Assembly: GCA_030064835.1 (NCBI GenBank)
Contig: JASJEE010000052.1
Coordinates: forward strand, 1-40,291
Source of the DNA: Microcoleaceae cyanobacterium MO_207.B10
GTDB lineage: Bacteria > Cyanobacteriota > Cyanobacteriia > Cyanobacteriales > Microcoleaceae
Direction of reading: 5' to 3'
Length of the DNA stretch: 40,291 bases
Made by a program: the position numbers and the translations under genes. Within the stretch, counting starts at the first letter, position 1. Each line of letters starts with the position of its first letter. The notes beneath the pieces are model-generated. The model had not been told where the DNA came from, searched no databases, and worked only from the letters and a program-made list of their open reading frames with translations. This document shows, piece by piece, positions 33,104-40,291 of the stretch.

Positions 33104-33997
33104 ATGAGCAGCCATATAGACGAAGAAAAGATAGTTGAAAATTTTGATTGGAGTAACCTTTCTCTAGAACAGTTGAAGTTGCTTCAATCTCAAATAAGCA
33201 AAGCGATCAATCTCAAGATAAGGGAATTAAACTTACCAAATACTACTACCAATACAGTGCAAGTTCATTTGTATAAAGCAACTTTAGCAAAAGTATTTCC
33301 CCGTCGTCTGCATAATTCGCTTTTTAAGTATCCAAAGTGTGTTTTAGGAGTAAGTTTAGGAAGCAAAAACTTTATCGATACTAACCGACTCGAAGCCTGC
33401 ATTAAATGGATTAGCGAAAACTTCAAGGCTTGTCTAGTGTTAGTTGGCGACAGCGTATATCGACTGACAATTATAATTAGAGACGGAAGAAAGAACAATG
33501 AAACTCGGCTGAAGGCACTTGATACTGGACAGCAATTTATCAACAAAAATTCTCTGCTTTTCAAGCAATACTCGGAAAGCTGTCGTTTCGAGTTCAAATT
33601 GGCTTCAGAAATTGAGAAGCGATCAGAGTTTAATATTTATTATGAAGAACTTCAGAGTCTTTATCAAAAGAATGAATCTTTTCAAAGCTTGGTAAACTCT
33701 TTTGCCCAGACATATCTCAACCGAGGAAAGCAGGTAGAAAAGGAAGGAATTGATGAACTCGGACAGCACTTGGCAATAACTTATCTCCTGGAGGAGTCGG
33801 CACTATTTGCTTACCTTGCTCAAGCAGGATGGTCTGTTTTTGTTTATCCAGGCTCCATCAAAACTTTTGAAGAAATATCGGAAGGACTGCATCCAGAAGT
33901 TCCATCACCTCTCCAGCAGATGATTTGGGTGAGCTTGCGCCTGAAACAAAAGAGTACAAGTGATAATGAAAATATAGAAGAGAAAATTACAAGATAA
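33104..33997 (+). CDS. tRNA-dependent cyclodipeptide synthase, XYP subfamily
   Basis: This 297-residue protein matches cyclodipeptide synthases, which take two aminoacyl-tRNAs and make a cyclic dipeptide (diketopiperazine). The signatures line up with AlbC: the nucleophilic Ser in VLGVSLGSKNF (Ser84), the pocket region CLVLVGDSVYRLT, and the Tyr-x3-Glu in ITYLLEESALF (Tyr227, Glu231). Instead of the NYH triad it has Ser87 with Tyr248-Pro249 (VFVYPG), the XYP pattern. An extra N-terminal stretch of about 60 residues, with a helix (LSLEQLKLLQSQISKAI), precedes the Rossmann-like core. No P450, oxidase or methyltransferase gene lies beside it, so the product may be used unmodified. The next gene, 202 bases on, is a membrane glycosyltransferase with a MITE between. 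Substrates cannot be read from sequence. Confidence 0.88.
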   Translation: MSSHIDEEKIVENFDWSNLSLEQLKLLQSQISKAINLKIRELNLPNTTTNTVQVHLYKATLAKVFPRRLHNSLFKYPKCVLGVSLGSKNFIDTNRLEACIKWISENFKACLVLVGDSVYRLTIIIRDGRKNNETRLKALDTGQQFINKNSLLFKQYSESCRFEFKLASEIEKRSEFNIYYEELQSLYQKNESFQSLVNSFAQTYLNRGKQVEKEGIDELGQHLAITYLLEESALFAYLAQAGWSVFVYPGSIKTFEEISEGLHPEVPSPLQQMIWVSLRLKQKSTSDNENIEEKITR

Positions 33998-34046
33998 AAT
34001 CAACGGTATTACTGCATATTAATAGTCAAGTACAAATTTCTATATC

Positions 34047-34136
34047 AGGACTTACGAAAAATATCCAATGATACAAAATCTGTAGGAGCAATTGGCCAAT
34101 CGCCCCTACTAGATATGGCGGTTATGCGTAAGTCCT
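34047..34136. repeat. Short MITE-like element with AGGACTTACG ends
   Basis: AGGACTTACG (34047-34056) and CGTAAGTCCT (34127-34136) are perfect 10-bp terminal inverted repeats flanked by TATAT on both sides. The interior holds a hairpin, GTAGGAGCAATTGG with CCAATCGCCCCTAC. The ends are related to the element at 13494-13673. Confidence 0.65.
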
Positions 34137-34199
34137 GTATATTAGATTGATGTATCAAGTTTCATAATATATCAATTAAATTTAGGGGTAAATACTAAA

Positions 34200-35945
34200 T
34201 TGGCAATCCCAATCAACACTATAAAAATCATCAAAATAAATAAATTCAACTATCTCCTACTGAGCATCTCCATTTTAATAGGTGCTATCCTCCGTTATAA
34301 TTTCTCAGCTAACAAACCCGCCGACTCCATAGAAATATCAACTTTAGGCTACAGTCTCGGTAATAACTTTCTCGACATCCCCCTAGATACAGTCATCACT
34401 TGGCAACAACTCCTCTCACCCCTCCGCTTCGACTCCACCGCCCAATATAGCGATGTCATTCACAACCTAATGACCGAAAGCACTCATCCCCCCCTATATT
34501 TTCTGCTGACTCACTTTTGGCTGAAACTATTTACCACAGACGGAGAAATAGTATCTCTCGCAGTGGGGCGATCGCTTAGTTGTTTATTCGGTGTATTAGC
34601 TATTCCAGCTATATTTGCCCTTGGTTGTTTTGCTTTTCGCTCTCAGATAGTGGGGCAAATAGCTGCAGCACTGATGGCAGTCTCTCCCTTCGGTATCTAC
34701 ATTGCCCAAGAAGCACGTCATTATACCCTAACAGTCCTCTGGATAATACCTTCTGTTGCTTGTCTCATCGCCACAATACGTTGTCTTCAGCAGCAAAAAA
34801 TATTGCCTTTATGGTTAGGATGTGTCTGGATAATAATTAATAGTTTAGGTATCGCCACCCACTACTTTTTTGGATTAGCACTCGCAGCAGAAGGCTTAGT
34901 TATGGGTTGGTTTTGGCTGCGCGATATCAAATATTTTTCTCAACGTTATTGGTGGCGAATATATGGGGTTGCATTGGGAAGTTTAGTAGGTTGTTTGGTG
35001 TGGTTGCCAGCAGTAACGGGTATTTCCAATAATGAGTTAACTACTTGGATTGAAACCAGTTATGACTTTGAGGATATTTGGCAACCCATTCCTCGCTTAT
35101 TTGTTTGGGGTGTAACAATGATTTTTATGTTGCCAGTTGAAGGAACACCTACTTTTATTAGCATCCTTTCTGGCGTAACAATGTTGTTAGTATTAGTTTG
35201 GGTTTTTCCGAGTTTATGGCGGGGGTGGAAAGTAGCATTCGCTTCTCCAGAAACCAGTCTTTCTCTGCAAATCTTAGCAGGATTTTTCGGGTTTACTATT
35301 CTACTATTTTTGTTTGTAATTTACGGTTCAGGAAAAGATATTTCTTTAGTTGCTCGTTATGGCTTTGTTTATTTTCCTGTGGTTTTGCTATTATTGGGGG
35401 TTGCTTTAGCGAATAGCTTCCAAAATATTGACAATAAAAAACTCAGGGAAAAAGTCTTTAAAATTATTCCTAGTTTTTTCACCGCAACAGGTAAAAAAAT
35501 CATTGTCATTATATTAGTAATGGGATTGTGTGGAGCATTAAGTGTAGTCACAAATTATGCCTATCAAAAATCACGACGAGCAGATTTATTAGCTCAAGTC
35601 ATTCAAAGAAAATCTCAAGCTCCACTATTAATTGCCATGACTTATGAAACTCACTCAGAAATTCGTGCTTTGATGGCTATTGGTTTATATTTTCAACATC
35701 TGGAAAAAAAGGCTAATTTTACAACAGAAAAATTAGAATTTATTCTAGTTAAAAAAGATAAAGATGAAGAAATATTAGCAGATTCACCTCTTGCCAAAAT
35801 CTTGACAGAAAAACCTATATCTTTAGATTTATGGGCAGTGAATTTAGAAGTAAATGAAAAAGATTTAGATAAATTTGGCTGTTTGGAAAATGCTGCTTCT
35901 TTACCAAAAACTAATTATAGTTATGAATTATATAATTGTCGATAA
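34200..35945 (+). CDS. GT39-like membrane glycosyltransferase (ArnT/PMT fold)
   Basis: A 581-residue polytopic membrane protein with roughly a dozen hydrophobic segments. The N-terminal cytoplasmic stretch is followed by the first helix (YLLLSISILIGAI), then a long loop ending TESTHPPLYFLLTHFWLKLF. Next comes AVGRSLSCLFG and GIYIAQEARHYTLTVLW, both typical of GT39/DUF2723-like enzymes. These use polyprenyl-phosphate sugars and transfer them on the outer face of the membrane. The C-terminal part, from about residue 460, is a small soluble domain ending with a Cys-containing tail. The start is TTG (34200-34202) with AGGGG about 12 bases upstream. Acceptor unknown: glycan, lipid or protein. It is the only plus-strand gene near the cyclodipeptide synthase; a functional link is not evident. 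Confidence 0.82.
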   Translation: MAIPINTIKIIKINKFNYLLLSISILIGAILRYNFSANKPADSIEISTLGYSLGNNFLDIPLDTVITWQQLLSPLRFDSTAQYSDVIHNLMTESTHPPLYFLLTHFWLKLFTTDGEIVSLAVGRSLSCLFGVLAIPAIFALGCFAFRSQIVGQIAAALMAVSPFGIYIAQEARHYTLTVLWIIPSVACLIATIRCLQQQKILPLWLGCVWIIINSLGIATHYFFGLALAAEGLVMGWFWLRDIKYFSQRYWWRIYGVALGSLVGCLVWLPAVTGISNNELTTWIETSYDFEDIWQPIPRLFVWGVTMIFMLPVEGTPTFISILSGVTMLLVLVWVFPSLWRGWKVAFASPETSLSLQILAGFFGFTILLFLFVIYGSGKDISLVARYGFVYFPVVLLLLGVALANSFQNIDNKKLREKVFKIIPSFFTATGKKIIVIILVMGLCGALSVVTNYAYQKSRRADLLAQVIQRKSQAPLLIAMTYETHSEIRALMAIGLYFQHLEKKANFTTEKLEFILVKKDKDEEILADSPLAKILTEKPISLDLWAVNLEVNEKDLDKFGCLENAASLPKTNYSYELYNCR

Positions 35946-35955
35946 AAATAGGTAA

Positions 35956-36128
35956 GCATTCAGCAGTCAGCCATCAGCTATCAGCTATGTGTTATTAACT
36001 CATTATACTAGAAGGAAATTATCCACCAAGGAGAATTAAAGTTCATTAATGAAATTGGCTGTAACCTAACCTCAGTTATTGTTTGCATAAGTTCAAAAGC
36101 TGATTGCTGACAGCTAATAGCTGAATGC
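35956..36128. repeat. CAGCTATCAGCT-type inverted repeat pair
   Basis: GCATTCAGCAGTCAGCCATCAGCT at 35956 onward is matched in reverse by AGCTGATTGCTGACAGCTAA and TAGCTGAATGC (36098-36128). About 110 bases of non-coding DNA lie between. These CAGC-rich repeats are widespread in cyanobacteria; the pairing suggests a small non-autonomous element. It follows the GT39 stop by ten bases. Confidence 0.6.
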
Positions 36129-36172
36129 CTACAAAAATAGAGTTGTCATAGCGATGGTCGGGAAGCAATCTC

Positions 36173-36313
36173 TAATACCAAGTTTAATAAAGCTAAATAC
36201 AGCTATAAATATCTGATTAAGATTTATTCCCTACCTGCGACCTAAAAACTAAAACCTAGAACCTAAAACCTAGAAATTTATTTTTAGCAAACATTATATC
36301 AAATTGGTATAAC
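36173..36313. repeat. MITE-like element with TAATACCAA ends
   Basis: TAATACCAAGTTT at 36173 and AAATTGGTATAAC at the right end (to 36313) are imperfect terminal inverted repeats. The right end, read in reverse (36309 to 36269), matches the repeats at 5-40 and 27248-27287. The interior has a run of related short units (CCTAAAAACTAAAACCTAGA, AACCTAAAACC). No coding content seen. Confidence 0.55.
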
Positions 36314-36697
36314 ATCTCGATATGTTTTTCTCCATCAATCCAAAATTTTTGAAATTTACACCAATATGCAGAGTAGTCTAAAATCTCATTGATTTCTGGT
36401 AATCTCAGTATTTAATCTAAAATTTATCTTAAGTTTTTAATATACTAAAAATTAAAAATTAGTCTTAATTAAACTTGAAAGTAAATATTTGAAAAAATAG
36501 ATGAAAAAATATTTACTTTTATATCGCAAAATTAACAAAAGTTAAAAAACAAAGAGGTAAAGACAAAAATGAATACAAATATTTGGGAATAAACAGTGTT
36601 GTAAGCTACAATTATTTCAGCATAAATAGTAAATGATAGTTTACAGGAGAAAGTTAAAGACGACTTCTTAACATTACTTTAAGAACTTTCCTGATCC
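36314..36697. promoter_or_regulatory. AT-rich upstream region of the RCK protein gene
   Basis: A 384-base, very AT-rich non-coding stretch. It should hold the promoter of the gene at 36698. A GGAGA about 50 bases before the ATG is too far to be its ribosome-binding site; nothing better is seen closer. No hairpins or reading frames stand out. Confidence 0.35.
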
Positions 36698-38395
36698 ATG
36701 AAACCTAGAATAATTGTCTGTGGCTTGGGTCGAACCGGCTACAAAATATTTCGTTTATTAAGACAGCAGGGTGCAACAGTTATCGGCATTAGCGATCGTC
36801 CTCTCCGTGGGGAAGGATCGGAAATTATTGTTGGTAACTTCCGTTCAGCATCTACTTTATTAGCAGCAGGGATTCAAAGTGCTCATACTCTGGTTTTAGC
36901 AGGGAAAGATGAGTCTGTTAATTTAGCCGTCTTAATGTTAGCCCGGATTCTGAATCCTAAAATTCGGATTATCAATCGCTTATTTAACACGAGTTTGGGC
37001 GATCGCCTAGACCATACCCTCACCGACCACACAAGTATGAGTGTGTCAGCATTAGCAGCCCCAGTATTTGCTTTTGCAGCTCAGGGAAATCATGCTATTG
37101 GACAGTTAAGTCTGTATAATCAGACCTGGCCAATGCACGAAGAATTCATCAATGAAAATCATCCTTGGAAAGGCAAAAAGCTTAGTAAACTGTGGGACGA
37201 TCGCTCTGTGATGTTAATTTACTATATGCCAGTAGAAGATCCCATTGATTTGGTATCTGCAGTAGTTCAGGGGCGACAGTTAAAAATCGGAGATCGTCTG
37301 ATTATCGCTAGCAAGCCTACTGTGCGAACTCGTAGACAAAGTTTAATTCATAACTTTTTCAAAATCTTTGCTCGACTGAGACAATTTCAAAGACACAGTA
37401 AATCAGCAGTAATTCTCAACTTAGCTCTTCTAGTAACTGTTTTAGTTTGTACTATTACCTATATTAGTATTAACCTGAATAACAGTTTTGTCGATTCTCT
37501 CTACTTTACAGTTGGGATGATTACGGGAGCAGGAGGAAATGAAAAAATAGCAGAACAAGCACCAGGCAGTATCAAAATATTTACCTCGATTATGATGCTG
37601 GTAGGAACGGCAATAGTGGGTATCTGCTACGCACTCCTCAACGACTTTGTATTAGGAACTCGCTTTCAAGAATATTGGGATGCAGCCCGTATACCCCTTC
37701 GCCATCATTACATCATTTGTGGATTTGGTGGCATAGGTATACATATTGCCCAGCAACTTATTGCTAACGGCCATGAAGTAGTAGTGGTAGAGCGTAACCC
37801 TAACTGTAGATTTCTCAATACTGCTCGATCCATGAAAATTCCTGTGATCGAGGGAGACGCAAGTTTATCTACGACTCTTGAAGTGGCCAATATTGAAAAA
37901 GCAGAAGCTCTCTTAGCTGTAACGGGCAATGATATTGTTAACTTAGAAATTGCTCTGAGTGCCAAAGGACTTATGCCTAAAATTCCTGTTGTAGTTAGAA
38001 ATCAAGACCCACACCTGGCTTTGATGGTGCAACAGGTGTTTGAATTTGAGTCTGTATTAAGCCCCACTGAATTAGCGGCTCCTGCTTTTGCTGCTGCAGC
38101 GATCGGCGGTAGAATTCTTGGCAATGGAATTACAGCAGATAGTTTGTGGGTAGCATTAGCTACTCTAATTACACCGGGACATCCTTTTTGCGGGAAAGTT
38201 ACTAAAGAGTCAGCTCGTAATGCTGACTTTGTGCCTTTGTATATAGAAAGTAACGGTAAAGAAATTCATGGGTGGGATTTGCTCAATACTACTCTGAATT
38301 CTGGTGATGTTTTGTATTTAACAATGCCAGCTAATAGAATTGACCAACTTTGGAGAAATACACCAATACAACTATTGACTAATATAGTTGAGTAG
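36698..38395 (+). CDS. Two-RCK-domain potassium-channel-like protein (TrkA-N)
   Basis: A 565-residue protein with two NAD-binding RCK (TrkA-N) domains around a two-helix pore module. The first GxGxxG is CGLGRTGYKIF (residues 8-18) and the second is CGFGGIGIHIAQQL (341-354), each followed by RCK-C-like sequence. The membrane part has helix 1 (about 237-260), a pore loop (NSFVDSLYFTVGMITGAGGN, 262-281) and helix 2 (290-318). The usual selectivity filter T-V-G-Y-G-D is here TVGMITGAGG, so ion selectivity cannot be assumed. It is otherwise built like a ligand-gated K+ channel with a cytosolic gating ring formed in cis. The protein sits in the inner (or thylakoid) membrane. The gene stands alone, between repeats and an IS630 remnant; a weak TTTTGACT/AGTCAAAA hairpin lies just past the stop (38404-38427). 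Confidence 0.85.
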   Translation: MKPRIIVCGLGRTGYKIFRLLRQQGATVIGISDRPLRGEGSEIIVGNFRSASTLLAAGIQSAHTLVLAGKDESVNLAVLMLARILNPKIRIINRLFNTSLGDRLDHTLTDHTSMSVSALAAPVFAFAAQGNHAIGQLSLYNQTWPMHEEFINENHPWKGKKLSKLWDDRSVMLIYYMPVEDPIDLVSAVVQGRQLKIGDRLIIASKPTVRTRRQSLIHNFFKIFARLRQFQRHSKSAVILNLALLVTVLVCTITYISINLNNSFVDSLYFTVGMITGAGGNEKIAEQAPGSIKIFTSIMMLVGTAIVGICYALLNDFVLGTRFQEYWDAARIPLRHHYIICGFGGIGIHIAQQLIANGHEVVVVERNPNCRFLNTARSMKIPVIEGDASLSTTLEVANIEKAEALLAVTGNDIVNLEIALSAKGLMPKIPVVVRNQDPHLALMVQQVFEFESVLSPTELAAPAFAAAAIGGRILGNGITADSLWVALATLITPGHPFCGKVTKESARNADFVPLYIESNGKEIHGWDLLNTTLNSGDVLYLTMPANRIDQLWRNTPIQLLTNIVE

Positions 38396-38535
38396 TGACA
38401 ATATTTTGACTTTTATCTCAGTCAAAACTAAAAACCTAAATTCATCCGATTTGGTTTTGGTAATATTGTTGACTTTGATTTTGTCACTACTTAATTTTTT
38501 TTCATTTTGCAGCTATTTACAGCGGTTTTCATATG

Positions 38536-39505
38536 AATAAACCACAATGTTCAAACCAACCTACGGCATCATCTTCGGTAATTTGAGCGATACGGCTAAC
38601 GCCACGCTCCGCGAACGCTAAACTAATAACTCGATCCAATTGTTCTGAAGTTCGGGCCTCATCAGAACGGAGGAAATTTTTAAATTTTGACCAGCATAAT
38701 TTGAGCTTGTGACAAATCTGGAGAATAAGCTGGTAAGAATATTAATTTTGCTCCTGCTGAGTTAATTAATTCTTCAATTCTTTGCCCTCCCGTGAATACT
38801 TAAATTATCCATCAATACAATGGCTCCAGGCCATAATTGAGGTACTAAAATTTGTTCAATATATACTTCAAATATTGTTTTATTTGTACTGCCAATGACT
38901 GTCATTGATGCAATTAAACCATCTATACTTAATGCCCCTAATACACTTGTATTGCGACCTCTATTTCTAGGAGCATTTGTGACTACTCTTTCTCCTACTT
39001 TTCCTCGACCATAAACACGAGTCATACCTAAATTAACCCCTGACTCATCAACAAATACGCTTATTATGTATATCTATTAAATTTAACCATTTTCGATACT
39101 CATAGCGTTTTTGCTTAATATCTTCTCTTTCCTCATCCGTTGCACAAATACTTTTTTTTTCTACTTATATTGAGTTTTTTCAAAGTTCGATACATTGTTG
39201 ATACACTAATTTTTACTCCTGTCTTACTCTTTAAATACTGGCATAATTCACAAAGTAAAATATCTGGTTTTTTGTTGAATTTTCTGCTGAATTTAAAAAT
39301 CAAAATTATTCTCAATTTTAGTCTTTGGCCCTCCTCCATGTTGTTTTGGATTCACAGTTCCTGTGTTTCGATAATGCCGTAATAAATTACGGACAAAAGT
39401 CAAACTAACTTCAAATCTTTGTGCTATTTGACGTTGAGAACCTTCTTTGTTTTGATAGGCTCTAATCACACGAAGACGTAAATCTGGTGAATATGGTCTG
39501 GCCAT
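38536..39505 (-). pseudogene. IS630-family DDE transposase, frameshifted
   Basis: The frame starts at 39505 with RPYSPDLRLRVIRAYQNKEG and a helix-turn-helix (SQRQIAQRFEVSLTFVRNLLRHYR). It shifts near 39300 to PDILLCELCQYLKSKTGVKI and STMYRTLKKL, then shifts again to the DDE part: VFVDESGVNLG (first Asp), GAIVLMDNLSIHG (second Asp). A further shift precedes LIFLPAYSPDLSQAQIML, where family members have SPIE, so the final Glu is gone. The end is AQITEDDAVGWFEHCGLFI. At least three frame breaks plus loss of a catalytic residue make it inactive. Confidence 0.88.
38585..38623 (+). repeat. 39-bp subterminal repeat, copy A
   Basis: GAGCGATACGGCTAACGCC, then ACGCTCCGCGAACGCTAAAC. It matches copy B (39513-39551) in reverse with two mismatches. 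Here it lies inside the transposase 3' coding part and reads in frame as LAFAERGVSRIA. CCACGCTCCGCGAACG is a widespread cyanobacterial repeat core. Confidence 0.75.
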
Positions 39506-39512
39506 TTTATTC

Positions 39513-39551
39513 GTTTGGCGTTCGCGGAGCGTGGCGTCAGCCGTATCGCTC
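39513..39551 (-). repeat. 39-bp subterminal repeat, copy B
   Basis: Inverted partner of 38585-38623 (GTTTGGCGTTCGCGGAGCG, then TGGCGTCAGCCGTATCGCTC). It lies eight bases upstream of the transposase start codon, between it and the right terminal repeat. Confidence 0.75.
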
Positions 39552-39620
39552 TAGATAACTATTTTGTCTTTAGTTACATTTTACACTTTTGTGGTTCACT
39601 CATATGAAAAGCGCTGTAAA

Positions 39621-40006
39621 GAGTAGGAAAAGCTTAACCAATGGCTATTAGGAATGAGGATTCCTCAAGAAGCCAGCCTGGAGTAATGCTCAGGATATGC
39701 AGACGTGGGGAGGCATTGCAGGTAGGCGTAAAACCGAAATTGTATGAAGCCAAAACGCACTAGACGAGGTAAGTAGGCTCAAATCAAGAGTAGGAGACTC
39801 TTGTGAAGAAAAATCTCCAGGTAACCAAGCCGAAGAGCAGCGAACACCAAAGCCAACAAGCGTGGACAAACCCTGAAATATAGGTGCGAAACTAGGTGTA
39901 ACCAACCTTGAAGAATCCTGTGATGTCAGGAGCCGTATGAGTTGGAAACTCTCATGTACGGTTTTGAAGTAGAGGTGAGGGATAGTGATATCCCCATCGA
40001 CTACAT
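39621..40006 (+). ncRNA. ORF-less, 5'-truncated group II intron
   Basis: GGAAAAGCTTAACCAATGGC and ATTAGGAATGAGG, CTCAAGAAGCC resemble domain I of bacterial group II introns. Domain V is clear at 39931-39964: GAGCCGTATGAG, GGAAAC loop, CTCATGTACGGTT. Domain VI follows as a stem, GTAGAGGTGAGGGATA-GTGA-TATCCCCATCGACTAC, with a likely branch A at 40000 and a 3' end near 40006 (CTACAT). No maturase/reverse transcriptase is encoded between domains I and V. The 5' consensus GUGCG is not found; the sequence begins right at the IS630 end, so the element has probably lost its 5' end. Confidence 0.8.
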
Positions 40007-40291
40007 CTCAAACATGGCAAATGCTGCTCCTATAAAACGGCGACTAGGTAGCGATATCTAACAGTAAATACTCAATTCATTTATTTGTCTGAAAACTTTT
40101 ATTCTATCAAGCGATCGCCAGTATCATTGTCTTTTACAGTATATTCACAGAAAATATTTAGTCCAATTTTGAGAATGTATAGAAGCCATTTGGTATCTTT
40201 TCTTAAGATACAAAGCCTTCAGGAAAGCCGTTTTCAGGAGCCTAACAACTATAAGAGTTCAGGAGACCGAAAAATTCGGAAAAATGACTGC
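40007..40291. other. Right-edge region without recognisable gene
   Basis: This stretch is the presumed 3' exon side of the intron. No reading frame of interest is seen. It has a HIP1 site (GCGATCGC, about 40113), a small hairpin GTATCTT-TTCTT-AAGATAC (40193-40211), and TTCAGGA repeated three times near the end (40218, 40234, 40259). A gene may begin beyond the window. Confidence 0.3.

Larger units (their letters stand above)
38520..39616 (-). mobile_element. IS630-type insertion sequence, degraded
   Basis: Inverted ends match over about 26 bases: CAGCGGTTTTCATATGAATA at 38520 onward and, in reverse, CAGCGCTTTTCATATGAGTG at 39616 downward, both continuing AACCAC. Each end is flanked by TA (38518-38519 and 39617-39618), the usual IS630/Tc1 target duplication. 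The transposase between is frameshifted and lacks its last acidic residue. Two 39-bp subterminal copies of another repeat (38585-38623 and 39513-39551) lie inside in opposite orientation. The right end directly borders a group II intron fragment. Confidence 0.85.

Noticed and set aside
39690-39905. A 71-codon minus-strand frame over the intron
   Set aside because: It lies antisense to the group II intron fragment and has no family resemblance; the RNA structure explains the sequence better.

Overview
The window looks like chromosomal DNA of a filamentous, gliding cyanobacterium of the Oscillatoriales type (Trichodesmium, Okeania or Moorea-like). The evidence is AT-rich DNA with many GCGATCGC octamers (HIP1), a hormogonium-polysaccharide (hps) locus, a magnesium-chelatase H paralogue, rpmB next to htpG, and intergenic DNA full of palindromic repeats, MITE-like elements and decaying mobile DNA. 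The genus is inferred; only the cyanobacterial assignment is well supported.

Layout. (1) 322-8322, minus strand: hpsA, hpsB, hpsC and a fourth pseudopilin, ending in a hairpin terminator at 220-254. (2) 8541-10311: an insertion island with an IS200/IS605-type tnpB, its right-end RNA hairpin and repeats. (3) 10407-18906, minus strand: the polysaccharide assembly cluster, with two sulfotransferases, three GT4-like glycosyltransferases, two HpsE-like GT2 enzymes and one dead glycosyltransferase. (4) rpmB and htpG (minus), then a csaB-type polysaccharide pyruvyl transferase (plus). (5) 22955-25420: an Uma2 nuclease, a 5'-truncated toxin remnant and a two-frame gene of unknown function. (6) 25546-27142: an ygiB/ygiC-like pair. 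(7) 27248-28170: a RAYT transposase flanked by REP-like palindromes. (8) 28156-31926: a second magnesium-chelatase H gene whose reading frame has taken in several repeats. (9) An MntA antitoxin with a nonsense-mutated HepT. (10) A tRNA-dependent cyclodipeptide synthase and a GT39-like membrane glycosyltransferase. (11) A two-RCK-domain channel-like protein with an atypical pore loop. (12) A decayed IS630-type element abutting the 3' part of an ORF-less group II intron.

How it works together. The hps pseudopilins and HpsA would form the envelope apparatus that secretes the gliding polysaccharide. The GT2/GT4 enzymes would build the repeat unit, and the two sulfotransferases, perhaps with the nearby pyruvyl transferase, would add negatively charged groups. 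The other half of the window is mostly single housekeeping or accessory genes separated by repeats.

The items most worth a second look are the XYP-type cyclodipeptide synthase (33104-33997), the gene at 23863-25420 that needs a +1 frameshift at a T6 run followed by a perfect 17-bp stem, the repeat-derived insertions inside the chelatase gene, the tandem duplication inside one HpsE, the TnpB zinc-ribbon Cys-to-Trp change, and the truncated ORF-less group II intron.
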